Shown: piece by piece, positions 41,695 to 49,502 of the stretch
Numbering within the stretch: position 1 is the first letter of the stretch
How the letters are laid out: each line of letters begins with the position of its first letter
NCBI RefSeq assembly: GCF_024172095.1
Contig: NZ_JAMZDX010000007.1
Location: 124,001-188,000 of the forward strand
Reading direction: 5' to 3'
Source: Kitasatospora cinereorecta
GTDB lineage: Bacteria; Actinomycetota; Actinomycetes; Streptomycetales; Streptomycetaceae
Length of the DNA stretch: 64,000 nucleotides
The notes under the pieces: generated by a model
Databases searched by the model: none
What the model saw: the letters and a program-made list of their open reading frames with translations, nothing else
Told to the model about the DNA's origin: nothing
Translations under genes and position numbers: made by a program

Positions 41695-42370
41695 GGACGG
41701 CCACCGGTGCTGCCTCGGCGGGTGCGGCGTTCGTCTTCGAGCGGACCCGGACCCGCCAGAGCGAGACCGCGCTGAACACGCACATCGCCAGGATCACGCC
41801 CGTCGAGATCAGGAACGCGGGCGACCCCGGCGTGCCCGCGCTCGCCCCCGCGACCACGTACGCCGTCGTGGTCGGGACCACGCCGAGCACCGTCGCCGCC
41901 AGGTACGGCCAGAACCGGACCCCCGAGAACGCGCAGGCGAAGTTGCCCGCCTGGAACGGCGCACCCGGGAACAGCCGCAGCAGCAGCACGCTGCGGAACC
42001 CCTGCTCGGTCAGCCGGCGGTCGATCGCCGACAGGACCTTCGCCCGCAGCAGCGGGCGCAGTGCGTCCCGGCCCAGCGCCCGGCCCAGCGCGAACGCGCC
42101 GATCGCGCCCAACGCCGACCCCGCCACCGCCAGCGGCACCCCCCACACCGCGCCGAACAGCAGACCCATGGCGGCGTTCAGCGCCGGACGGGGCAGGAAG
42201 GCGATCGTGCCGAAGGCGTACGCGGCCAGTGCGACGGGCATCCGGTACGGCCCCGACGCGGCGGCCAGCACCTGCGCCGGATCCCACAGCAGCAGCGAGC
42301 CGGCCGCGGCGGCGAGCACCACCAGCAGCAGGGCGAGGCGCAGCCAGGGAGAACGGAGGAGTGCGGGCAC
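41684..42370 (-). CDS. TVP38/TMEM64 (SNARE-associated/VTT domain) membrane protein
   Basis: 228 aa. Signature FLPRPALNAAMGLLFGAVWGVPLAVAGSALGAIGAFALGRALGRD, then LLLRLFPGAPFQAGNFACAFSGVRFWPYLAATVLGVVPTTTAYVVAG. Five to six membrane helices with the re-entrant VTT core shared with DedA proteins, which transport or scramble polyprenyl phosphate or lipids. Another DedA-type protein is at 58598. Confidence 0.85.
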   Translation of the reverse strand: MPALLRSPWLRLALLLVVLAAAAGSLLLWDPAQVLAAASGPYRMPVALAAYAFGTIAFLPRPALNAAMGLLFGAVWGVPLAVAGSALGAIGAFALGRALGRDALRPLLRAKVLSAIDRRLTEQGFRSVLLLRLFPGAPFQAGNFACAFSGVRFWPYLAATVLGVVPTTTAYVVAGASAGTPGSPAFLISTGVILAMCVFSAVSLWRVRVRSKTNAAPAEAAPVAVPTA

Positions 42371-42425
42371 CCGGTGAGCCTAGCCGCTGCGCTCGCCGGC
42401 CCCGCGGGCGGGCGGAGGAGGCTGC

Positions 42426-42624
42426 GTGGTCGCGTTCGGGTGCGCCGGATGCGGTGATGCTGCCTGCCCTGAGGGAGAGCGGCAGCTACGCCCGGGACAC
42501 GGAGGCGGGCGGCGCGGTGGTCGTCGCCCCGGGGGACTCGCTGGGCACCGCGCCGATGGTGGAGCGGCGGGGCGGCTACTGCCTCGGGCTGGACGGGGGG
42601 AATCCGTTCACGTCGCCGCGTTGA
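42426..42624 (+). pseudogene. Decayed remnant of a Streptomyces Cys-rich hypothetical protein gene
   Basis: Two reading frames hold pieces of what looks like one protein: VAFGCAGCG (GTG start 42426), then after a +1 frame change MLPALRESGSYARDTEAGGAVVVAPGDSLGTAPM and GGYCLGLDGGNP. From memory of the family, intact members start with a CxxC pair, continue LP.LMESGTYA, APGD..GT and end CGLDG..GPNMAC.CG; here the middle is shortened and the C-terminal Cys pair is lost where the frame runs into the convergent nfo gene. Family recollection is not verified. Confidence 0.5.
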
Positions 42625-43582
42625 GGGGCGTGTCGGTGGGCCGGGTGAGGGCCTCGGTGCGGAGGTGTTTGAGGAGGGTGATGTCGGCGGTGTGGCGGGC
42701 GCCCTCGATGCGGTCGGGGAGGTGGCGGCCGTCGGGCGTCTCGATGACGAGCGGGACGCCGGCGGTGGCCGGGTGGGCGAGGAGTTCGCGGAAGGGGTCG
42801 GCGCCGATGTGGCCTGCGCCGATGTTCTCGTGGCGGTCCTTGCGGGCGCCCGCGACGTCCTTGGAGTCGTTGGCGTGGATGAGGTGGAGGCGGTCCGGGC
42901 CGACCGCCTCGGTGAGGGCGTCCAGCATCGCGGTCACGCCGCCCGGGGCGGCGAGGTCGTGGCCGGCGGCGAAGGCGTGGCAGGTGTCCAGGCACACGCC
43001 GAGCAGCGGATGGTGGTCGAGGGCGTCGGCGTACGCGGCGAGGTCCTCCATCCGGGAACAGAGCGAACTGCCCTGGCCCGCCGTCGGCTCCAGCAGCAGC
43101 CGCGGCGCGTCCGGGCCGAGGGCGTCGAGTTCGTCGAGCAGTGGCAGGACGTCCGCGCGGACCTGGGCGAGGGCGTCGGCGCGGGAGCCGCAGAGCGCCG
43201 CGCCGGTGTGGACCACGGCGCCGCGCGCGCCGATCGCGTGGGCGCGGTGCAGGGAGTGGCGCAGCGACTCCGCCGAGCGTTCGCGGGTGGCGGGCGAATC
43301 GGAGCCGAAATTGATCAGGTAGGGCGCGTGGACGAAGGACGGTATGCCCTGCTCGGCGCAGGCGGCGCGGAACGCCTCGTCGTGGGCCGGACTGCCGGCC
43401 GGAGTCGCCCAGCCGCGGGGATTCGCCACGAAGACCTGGACCGTCTCCGCGCCCACCTTCGTCGCGTACGCCAGTCCGGTGCCGGCCAGGCCGCGGCCGG
43501 CCACCGGGACGTGCGCGCCGATCGGATTGCGCTGGCGGGGGAGGAGCGGAGTCGTGGTCGAGGTGGTCACGGCGGTGAGCAT
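42608..43582 (-). CDS. nfo: Deoxyribonuclease IV (AP endonuclease family 2)
   Basis: 324 aa from MLTAVTTST (an upstream Met at 43618 is possible). TIM-barrel endonuclease IV: PIGAHVPVAGRGLAGTGLAYATKVGAETVQVFVANPRGW, VVHTGAALCGS, LEPTAGQGSSLC, CLDTCHAFAAGHDL, LIHANDSKD, HENIGAGHIG and VIETPDG provide the usual zinc-site His, Glu and Asp residues. It cleaves DNA 5' to abasic sites. Single gene, divergent from the 43681 methyltransferase. Confidence 0.92.
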   Translation of the reverse strand: MLTAVTTSTTTPLLPRQRNPIGAHVPVAGRGLAGTGLAYATKVGAETVQVFVANPRGWATPAGSPAHDEAFRAACAEQGIPSFVHAPYLINFGSDSPATRERSAESLRHSLHRAHAIGARGAVVHTGAALCGSRADALAQVRADVLPLLDELDALGPDAPRLLLEPTAGQGSSLCSRMEDLAAYADALDHHPLLGVCLDTCHAFAAGHDLAAPGGVTAMLDALTEAVGPDRLHLIHANDSKDVAGARKDRHENIGAGHIGADPFRELLAHPATAGVPLVIETPDGRHLPDRIEGARHTADITLLKHLRTEALTRPTDTPLNAAT

Positions 43583-43680
43583 CGCACGGCGGGGCCGGTC
43601 CGGGGCAATTCGGTGCACGGTGCGGGCGAGGGCGGTGGATAGGGTCGCGCCGGGTGAGGTGAGCGGAGGAGGCGCGGCGG

Positions 43681-44328
43681 ATGAGTGGCGAGCTGGGACG
43701 CGAGCAGCGGGCGCACTGGGAGCGGACGTACACCGCGTATCCCGGGATGTACGGCGAGCAGCCGTCGGAGGCGGCGGTGCGGGCGGCGGCCGTCTTCGCG
43801 GCGGGCGGAGAGGTCCTGGAACTCGGCGCCGGGCACGGGCGGGACGCCCTGTACTTCGCGCGCTCCGGGTTCGCGGTGCGGGCCACCGACTTCAGTCCGG
43901 TCGGCCTCGCGCAGCTCGCCGAACGGGCGGCTGCGGAGGGGCTGCCGGTGACCACCGCCGTCCAGGACGTACGGGAGCCGCTGGAGGTGGCGGACCGCTC
44001 GGTGGACGGGGTGTTCGCCCACATGCTGCTGTGCATGGCGCTCTCGACGGGGGAGATCGAGGCGCTGGTGGGAGAGGTGCGGCGGGTGCTGCGGCCGGGC
44101 GGGACCTTCGTGTACACCGTGCGGCACACGGGGGACGCGCACTACGGCGCCGGGGTCGCGCACGGGGACGACATCTACGAGCACGGGGGATTCGCCGTGC
44201 ACTTCTTCTCTCGGGAGCTGGTGGGTCGGCTCGCGGGGGAGGGGTGGGAGTTGGTGGGGGTGGAGGGGCTGGAGGAGGGGGAGTTGCCACGGCGGTTGTG
44301 GTGGGTGGTGCAGCGGCGGGTGGGGTGA
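43681..44328 (+). CDS. Class I SAM-dependent methyltransferase
   Basis: 215 aa. Motif I LELGAGHGRDALYFARSG, motif II ATDFSPVGLAQLAERA, and VLRPGGTFVYTVRHTGDAHYGAG; resembles the small TehB/thiopurine-like methyltransferases. Ends in a very G-rich tract (GGGTGGGGTGAGGGGTGGGGGGT). Substrate unknown. Confidence 0.84.
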   Translation: MSGELGREQRAHWERTYTAYPGMYGEQPSEAAVRAAAVFAAGGEVLELGAGHGRDALYFARSGFAVRATDFSPVGLAQLAERAAAEGLPVTTAVQDVREPLEVADRSVDGVFAHMLLCMALSTGEIEALVGEVRRVLRPGGTFVYTVRHTGDAHYGAGVAHGDDIYEHGGFAVHFFSRELVGRLAGEGWELVGVEGLEEGELPRRLWWVVQRRVG

Positions 44329-44348
44329 GGGGTGGGGGGTGGTTGGTG

Positions 44349-44505
44349 GGGGCTCGGGGAACTGCGAGGCCCGCTCCGGGAGTGGTGAGCGTGCTCGATT
44401 GTGGCCGACCCCGGGTGTGGGTGGCGGCCCGAGCGCCGCTCCCGGGGTTGACCGCTCCCGTACCTGAGCCGCTCCCGGGGTCGGCGTCGCGGTTCCCCGA
44501 GCCCC
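44349..44505. repeat. Long imperfect inverted repeat between convergent genes
   Basis: GGGGCTCGGGGAACTGCG (44349-44366) is mirrored by CGCGGTTCCCCGAGCCCC (44488-44505), 17 of 18 matching. The 121 bp between them hold repeated CCGCTCCCGG units. The arm resembles short GC-rich sequences dispersed in Streptomyces intergenic regions. It sits in the 201-bp gap between convergent genes and probably acts as a bidirectional terminator or is a non-autonomous repeat. Confidence 0.6.
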
Positions 44506-44529
44506 TGGTGGCCAATGTCGGCTCGCAGT

Positions 44530-45717
44530 TCAACGGGTGCGTTCGAGGGTGGGGGTGGTGGCGGGGGCCGTGGTGCGGTGGCGGAGGGCGATCGCGCTCG
44601 GGACGAGGGCGGCGGTGAGGGCGGTGACCAGGGCGAAGGAGACGGTGAGGGAGCTGGCCTGGGCGATGCCGCCGATGACCGCGGGGGCGATCAGTCCGGA
44701 GGTGTAGGTGATGGTGGCGACGCCGGCGATCGACTGGCTGGGGTTGGTGCCGGCGCGGCCGGCGGCGGCGAAGGCGAGCGGGACGACGGTGGCGATGCCG
44801 ATGCCGATGAGGGCGAAGCCGGGGATGGCGAGGTACGGGGTGTCGGCGGCGATCACCAGCAGGCCGCCGGCGGTGGCGACGGCGCCGCCGATGCGGACGG
44901 TGCGGACCGGGCCGAGGCGGCGGACCACCAGGTCGCCGCAGAGCCGGGCGGCGGCCATGGTGGCCGCGAAGGCGGTGTAGCAGGCGGCGGCGGTGGAGGC
45001 GGAGGAGCCGGTGATGTCGCGCAGGTAGACGCCGCTCCAGTCCATCGAGGCGCCCTCGGCGAAGACGGCGCAGAAGCCGACCAGGCCGATCACCAGCGCG
45101 GCGCGCGGCGGCAGGGCGAAGCGCGGCGGGGCCTGTTCGCCGGCGACCGGGCGGACGTCGAGCAGGCCGCGGCAGACCGGCTGGGCGAGGGCGGTGAGGA
45201 CCAGCGCGGCGACGCCGAAGTGGACCCGGGCATCGACGCCGGCGTGCGCGGCGAGCACGCCGAAGGCGGAGGCGACCAGGCCGCCGACGCTCCACATGCC
45301 GTGCAGGCCGGACATGATCGAGGTGCCGAGGCGCTCCTCGACCTCGACGCCCTGGGCGTTCATCGCGACGTCGGCCATGCCGGCCGTCGCGCCGTAGCCG
45401 AACAGGGCGAGGCCGAGCACCGCGAGGTTCGGGGCGAGGGCGGGCAGCGCCAGGGAGAGACACCAGAGGGTGAGCAGGCCCTGGACGGCGGCGCGGGCGC
45501 CGTACCGGTGGACGATCCGGCCAGCCAGCGGCATGGCCAGGGAGGCGCCGACGGCGGGACAGACCAGGGCGAGGCCGAGCTGACCCGGGCTCAGCGACAG
45601 GTGGTCCTGGAGCCACGGGATGCGGGTGGCGAAGGTGCCGGTGACCGCGCCGTGCACGGCGAAGACCAGGGCGACGCTCACCCTGGCGCGCCGGACGTCC
45701 TTCATCTGCTCGCCCAT
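44530..45717 (-). CDS. MFS transporter paired with a ROK regulator
   Basis: 395 aa, about 12 hydrophobic segments. Starts MGEQMKDVRRARVSVALVFAVHGAVTGTFATRIPWLQDHLSLSPGQLGLALVCPAVGASLAMPLAGRIVHRYGAR, the pattern of the FucP/YbjJ-like MFS group, whose members move sugars or related small molecules. Divergent from a ROK repressor with a 23-bp operator-like dyad between, so it is probably regulated by it; the substrate may be a sugar. Confidence 0.86.
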   Translation of the reverse strand: MGEQMKDVRRARVSVALVFAVHGAVTGTFATRIPWLQDHLSLSPGQLGLALVCPAVGASLAMPLAGRIVHRYGARAAVQGLLTLWCLSLALPALAPNLAVLGLALFGYGATAGMADVAMNAQGVEVEERLGTSIMSGLHGMWSVGGLVASAFGVLAAHAGVDARVHFGVAALVLTALAQPVCRGLLDVRPVAGEQAPPRFALPPRAALVIGLVGFCAVFAEGASMDWSGVYLRDITGSSASTAAACYTAFAATMAAARLCGDLVVRRLGPVRTVRIGGAVATAGGLLVIAADTPYLAIPGFALIGIGIATVVPLAFAAAGRAGTNPSQSIAGVATITYTSGLIAPAVIGGIAQASSLTVSFALVTALTAALVPSAIALRHRTTAPATTPTLERTR

Positions 45718-45774
45718 GGCGGGCTCCCCCTCTGCTGCGGTGGTGGTCGGGTGCGGGTGGGATGTGTCGATAAA

Positions 45775-45797
45775 CTATCAGGAAGGGATCCTGATAG
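45775..45797. promoter_or_regulatory. Operator dyad between MFS and ROK genes
   Basis: CTATCAGGA-AGGGA-TCCTGATAG: perfect 9-bp arms with a 5-bp spacer, 23 bp upstream of the ROK start and 58 bp upstream of the MFS start. One strong site that could shut both divergent promoters. Confidence 0.78.
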
Positions 45798-45819
45798 AAA
45801 CCTCTGGAAGGATGCGGCC

Positions 45820-47010
45820 ATGACGACCGCGCGTACGGCCACGCCGAGCACCGCCCGCGCCATCAACGACCGGCTGGCCCTCGACCTGCTCCTTGAGCAG
45901 GGGCCGCTGACCGCGTCCGAGCTGCGCACCCTGACCGGACTCTCCCGTCCCACCGTCGCCGACCTGCTGGACCGGCTCCAGCGCGGCGGGCTGGTCGCCG
46001 TCGCCGGGGAGAGCGCGGACGTCCGCCGCGGCCCCAACGCACGGGTGTACGCGCTGGTCGCCGACCGCGCCCACTTGGCCGGGATCGACATCCGCGCCAC
46101 CGGCGTCTCGCTGGTCGTCGCCGACCTGACCGGACGCACCCTCGCCACCGCCGAGATACCGGCCGGCCCCGGGGACGCGGACGACCTCGCCGCCCGGACC
46201 GTCGAGACCCTGCTGGCCGCCGCCGAGCGGGCCGGCGCCGGACACCTGCACACCGTCGCCGTCGGCGCCCCCGGACTGGTCGACCCCGCGAGCGGGGAGC
46301 TCAACAACTCCGGCAAGCTGCCGCGCTGGCACACCGACCTGCTGGAGGCGCTGCGGGCCCGGCCGGGGACCGAGGTGATCCTGGAGAACGAGGTCAACCT
46401 GGCCGGCATCGCCGAGCACCGGGTGGGCGCCGCCCGCGACCGCGCCGACTTCGCGCTGCTCTGGCTCGGCCACGGCATCGGCGCCTCGGTGGTGCTCGGC
46501 GGCCGGCTGCGCCGCGGCGCCTCCGGCGGCACCGGCGAGATCGGCTTCCTGCCGGTGCCCGGCACGGTCGGCCTGCCGAGCGCCACCGGCTGCGAGGGCG
46601 GCTTCCACTCGGTGGTCGCCAGCGCCGCGATCTGCGCGCTGGCACGGCGGTACGGGCTGGCGGTGCCGGGCGGCGGGCCGCTGGAGGCGGCGGTGGAGCT
46701 GGTGGGGCAGGCGGTCCGGGGCGGCGCGGACGGTGCGGCGGACGGCTTTCTGGAGGAGCTGGCCGGGCGGATCGCGCTCGGCGTCTCGGCGATCTGCGTG
46801 GTGCTGGACCCGGGCTGCGTGGTGCTCGGCGGCGAGGTCGGGCAGGCCGGCGGCGCGGAGCTGGCGTCCCGGGTGGAACGGCGCCTGGCCGGGCTCAACC
46901 CGCTGCGGACCGAGGTGCGGGCCGGCACGGCTGGGGGCGGCGCGGTCCTGGCGGGCGCGGTGCTGACGGCGGGGGACGCGGTGCGCCGGGAGCTGTTCGG
47001 CGGGGTGTGA
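45820..47010 (+). CDS. ROK family transcriptional regulator
   Basis: 396 aa, ATG with TGGAAGGA upstream. N-terminal winged HTH (INDRLALDLLLEQGPLTASELRTLTGLSRPTVADLLDRLQRGGLV), then ROK/ASKHA sugar-binding fold with VAVGAPGLVDPASGEL, ILENEVNLAGIAEHRVG, LWLGHGIGASVVLGGRL and GTGEIGFLPV. The zinc motif typical of NagC/Mlc (CxCGxxGC) is not present; only TGCEGGFHSV is seen in that place, so sugar kinase activity is unlikely. Probably represses itself and the divergent transporter through the 45775 dyad. Confidence 0.88.
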   Translation: MTTARTATPSTARAINDRLALDLLLEQGPLTASELRTLTGLSRPTVADLLDRLQRGGLVAVAGESADVRRGPNARVYALVADRAHLAGIDIRATGVSLVVADLTGRTLATAEIPAGPGDADDLAARTVETLLAAAERAGAGHLHTVAVGAPGLVDPASGELNNSGKLPRWHTDLLEALRARPGTEVILENEVNLAGIAEHRVGAARDRADFALLWLGHGIGASVVLGGRLRRGASGGTGEIGFLPVPGTVGLPSATGCEGGFHSVVASAAICALARRYGLAVPGGGPLEAAVELVGQAVRGGADGAADGFLEELAGRIALGVSAICVVLDPGCVVLGGEVGQAGGAELASRVERRLAGLNPLRTEVRAGTAGGGAVLAGAVLTAGDAVRRELFGGV

Positions 47011-47168
47011 GCGGCGGTCCTGCGGCGTCGACCGGAGACGACGGGGTGTCAGGCCGACGGGTGGCGGCGGGTGCTTCGACCGCTCCGGGCCCGGTAGGGC
47101 AGGATGGCGGCGACAGCAGGGATTCCCCTTCCGGGATCCGCCACCGCGAACCGCCAGGAGCAGCGCCC

Positions 47169-47585
47169 ATGGCCGCCCACCCCGACCGGCCGGTCCACCC
47201 GTACCGCATCGGCGAGGCCGCCGCGATGCTCGGCGTCAGCGCGGACACCATGCGCCGCTGGGTCGACGCCGGCCGGCTCGCCGCCGAGCGCGACGAGCAC
47301 GGCCACCGGATCATCGCCGGCGCCGAACTGGCGGCGTTCGCCCGGGAACTGGCCCGTCCGGAGAACGCCGCGGCGGAGGGGCGCTCGTCGGCGCGCAACC
47401 GCTTCCCGGGGATCGTGACCGACGTGGTGCTCGGCGACGTGGCGGCCCAGGTGGAGATCCAGGCGGGGCCGTTCCGGGTGGTGTCGCTGATCAGCCGGGA
47501 CTCGGCGGAGGAGCTGGGGCTGGTCCCGGGCGCGCCCGCCACGGCCGTGATCAAGTCGACCAATGTCGTCGTCGAACGACGCTGA
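47169..47585 (+). CDS. MerR-type HTH plus TOBE (molybdate-binding) protein
   Basis: 138 aa from MAAHPDRPVHPYRIGEAAAMLGVSADTMRRWVDAGRLAAERDEHGHRIIAGAELAAFA (DNA-binding wing, residues 12-60), followed by a single TOBE/Mop domain (about 70-136; SARNRFPGIVTDVVLGDVAAQVEIQAGPFRVVSLISRDSAEELGLVPGAPATAVIKSTNVVVER), which binds molybdate or tungstate oxyanions. It looks like a one-component oxyanion sensor. The frame is open to a GTG at 47007 overlapping the ROK stop, but the HTH domain starts near the ATG. No mod transporter is adjacent. Confidence 0.83.
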   Translation: MAAHPDRPVHPYRIGEAAAMLGVSADTMRRWVDAGRLAAERDEHGHRIIAGAELAAFARELARPENAAAEGRSSARNRFPGIVTDVVLGDVAAQVEIQAGPFRVVSLISRDSAEELGLVPGAPATAVIKSTNVVVERR

Positions 47586-47607
47586 ACCGGGGGAGACCGA
47601 CCGCACC

Positions 47608-48318
47608 ATGACCACCGTCCTCGCCGTCGCCCACCGCGGCGACCCGTACCGCCACCGCGAGAACACCCTGCCCTCGATCGCCGCCGCGCTGGCGGCCGGG
47701 GCGGACGCGGTGGAGGTGGACGTCCGGCTCACCCGGGACGGGGTGCCGGTGCTGCTGCACGACCCCACCCTGAAGCGGCTGTGGGAGGACCCCCGGCCGG
47801 TCGACCGGCTCACCGCCGCGGAGCTCGCCGAGGTGGGCCGCCCCGGCCTGCGGGTGCCCACGCTGGCGGAGGCGCTGAAGAGCGTCGCCGAGGTGCCCGC
47901 GGCGCGGCTGCTGATCGACCTGGACGATCCCGCGCCGGTCGCCGCGACCTTGGCCGCCGTCACCGACCTGGGCGCCCGTGAGCAGGTGGCGTTCTGCGGG
48001 CCGGTCGCCGCGATGGCCGCCGTCCGGGAGCTGGCGCCGGACGCCGAGATCTTGCTGACCTGGAAGCAGCCGCGGCTGCCCGGCCGTCCCCTGCTGGACG
48101 AGGTGCGCCCGCGCTACCTCAACCCGCCGTTCGGGATGGTCGACGCGCGCCTGGTCGACGCCGCGCACGACGCCGGCCTGTCCGTCGCCACCTGGACCGT
48201 CGACCTGCGGCGCACCATGCGGCGGATGCTCGACGCCGGGGTCGACTCGCTGACCAGCAACCGGATCGCGCTGCTGCGCTCGACCATCGACCGGACCGCG
48301 GCGGGGCGGCCGGTGTGA
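47608..48318 (+). CDS. Glycerophosphodiester phosphodiesterase family protein
   Basis: 236 aa, ATG after GGGGGAGA. GDPD TIM barrel: VAHRGDPYRHRENTLPSIAAALAAGADAVEVDVRLTRDGVPVLLHDPTLKRL supplies catalytic His/Arg, metal Glu-Asp and the second His; C-terminal ATWTVDLRRTMRRMLDAGVDSLTSNR closes the barrel. Hydrolyses glycerophosphodiesters to glycerol-3-phosphate. No signal peptide, so cytoplasmic. Ends overlapping the next gene by GTGA. Confidence 0.88.
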   Translation: MTTVLAVAHRGDPYRHRENTLPSIAAALAAGADAVEVDVRLTRDGVPVLLHDPTLKRLWEDPRPVDRLTAAELAEVGRPGLRVPTLAEALKSVAEVPAARLLIDLDDPAPVAATLAAVTDLGAREQVAFCGPVAAMAAVRELAPDAEILLTWKQPRLPGRPLLDEVRPRYLNPPFGMVDARLVDAAHDAGLSVATWTVDLRRTMRRMLDAGVDSLTSNRIALLRSTIDRTAAGRPV

Positions 48319-49409
48319 CCGAGGTCCTCGGTCCGCGGGCGCTCGGCCGGGCCCTGCTGGCACGTCAGCACCTGATCGAGCGGTCCGCGCTGTCGCCCGC
48401 GGCGATGGTCGAGCACCTGATCGGCCTGCAGGCGCAGGCGGTGCCCGATCCGCCGTACCTCGGGCTGCTGGCGCGGATCGAGGGCTTCCGGGCGCAGGCG
48501 CTGACCGGGCTGCTGGAGACGCGGGCCGTGGTCCGGGTCGCCCTGCAGCGCGGCACCATCCACCTGGTGACCGCCGAGGACTGCCGGGAGCTGCGGCCGC
48601 TGCTGCAACCGGTGCTGGACCGCGGCTACCGCGCCAACTGGGGCAAGCTGCTGCCCGGGATCGACCGCGCCGCGGTGGCGGCCCGGGCCCGGGAACTGGT
48701 CGAGGCCGAACCGCTCACCTTCCAGCGCCTCGGCGAGCTGCTGGCCGAGGACTTCCCGGGCCGGGACGCGGCCGCGCTGGCGCAGACCGCGCGGTGCGAC
48801 CTCACCCTCGTCCAGGTGCCGCCGCGCGGGCTCTGGGGGCGCAGCGGGCCGGCCGCGCACACCACCGCCGAGCACTGGCTGGGCACCGCGGCCGACCGGG
48901 AGGGGGACGGGCCCGGGCCGGAGCGGCTGGTGCTGCGCTACCTGGCCGCGTTCGGGCCGGCCACCGCGGCGGACGCGCAGAAGTGGTCCGGGCTGACCGG
49001 ACTCGGGCCGGTGCTGAAGCGCCTCGCGCCCGAGTTGGCGGTCTTCCGCGACGAGCAAGGCCGGGTGCTGTACGACCTGCCGCAGGCGCCGCGGCCCGAC
49101 CCGGAGCTGCCGGTGCCCGTGCGACTGGTCGCGCCGTTCGACAACCTGGTCCTCGCGCACGCCGACCGCAGCCGGGTGCTGCCGGAGGAGTACCGGCCGC
49201 GGGTGATGACGCAGAACGGCCTGGTGGCCGGCACCCTGCTGCGGGACGGACTGGTGGCGGGCCTGTGGCGGCTGGAGGCGGACGCGGTCCGGATCGAGCC
49301 GTTCGCCCCGCTGAGCGCGGCGGAGACCGGGCAGGCGGAGGCGGAGGGCGCCCGGGTGCTGGAGTTCGCCGGGCGGCCCGCGCGGGTGGTGATCGCACCG
49401 GCCGGATGA
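48315..49409 (+). CDS. Winged-helix HTH_42 protein, AlkZ-like DNA glycosylase candidate
   Basis: 364 aa, GTG start coupled to the phosphodiesterase gene. The PF06224 (HTH_42) fold is shown by ARQHLIERSALSPAAMVEHLIGLQAQAVPDPPYLGLLARI, RGTIHLVTAEDC, RYLAAFGPATAADAQKWSGL and the C-terminal PFDNLVLAHADRSRVLPEEYRPRVM and GLVAGLWRLE. Gln39-Ala-Gln41 matches the QXQ catalytic motif of Streptomyces AlkZ-like glycosylases, which unhook interstrand crosslinks. No natural-product alkylator cluster lies nearby, so a housekeeping repair paralogue is likely. Confidence 0.82.
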   Translation: MTEVLGPRALGRALLARQHLIERSALSPAAMVEHLIGLQAQAVPDPPYLGLLARIEGFRAQALTGLLETRAVVRVALQRGTIHLVTAEDCRELRPLLQPVLDRGYRANWGKLLPGIDRAAVAARARELVEAEPLTFQRLGELLAEDFPGRDAAALAQTARCDLTLVQVPPRGLWGRSGPAAHTTAEHWLGTAADREGDGPGPERLVLRYLAAFGPATAADAQKWSGLTGLGPVLKRLAPELAVFRDEQGRVLYDLPQAPRPDPELPVPVRLVAPFDNLVLAHADRSRVLPEEYRPRVMTQNGLVAGTLLRDGLVAGLWRLEADAVRIEPFAPLSAAETGQAEAEGARVLEFAGRPARVVIAPAG

Positions 49410-49502
49410 CCACGCCGAACGGCGGGTGGAACCGGATGATTCATCACCTCGTGTGCTGATATGGACGCGGGGTGGTGGCTCGACGGTGCGTCCGGAGGTG
49501 CG

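Noticed and set aside
47007..47585. GTG start at 47007 for the MerR-TOBE gene
   Set aside because: The added 54 residues are Pro/Ser/Gly-rich with no fold and would overlap the ROK stop; the HTH domain begins just after the ATG at 47169.
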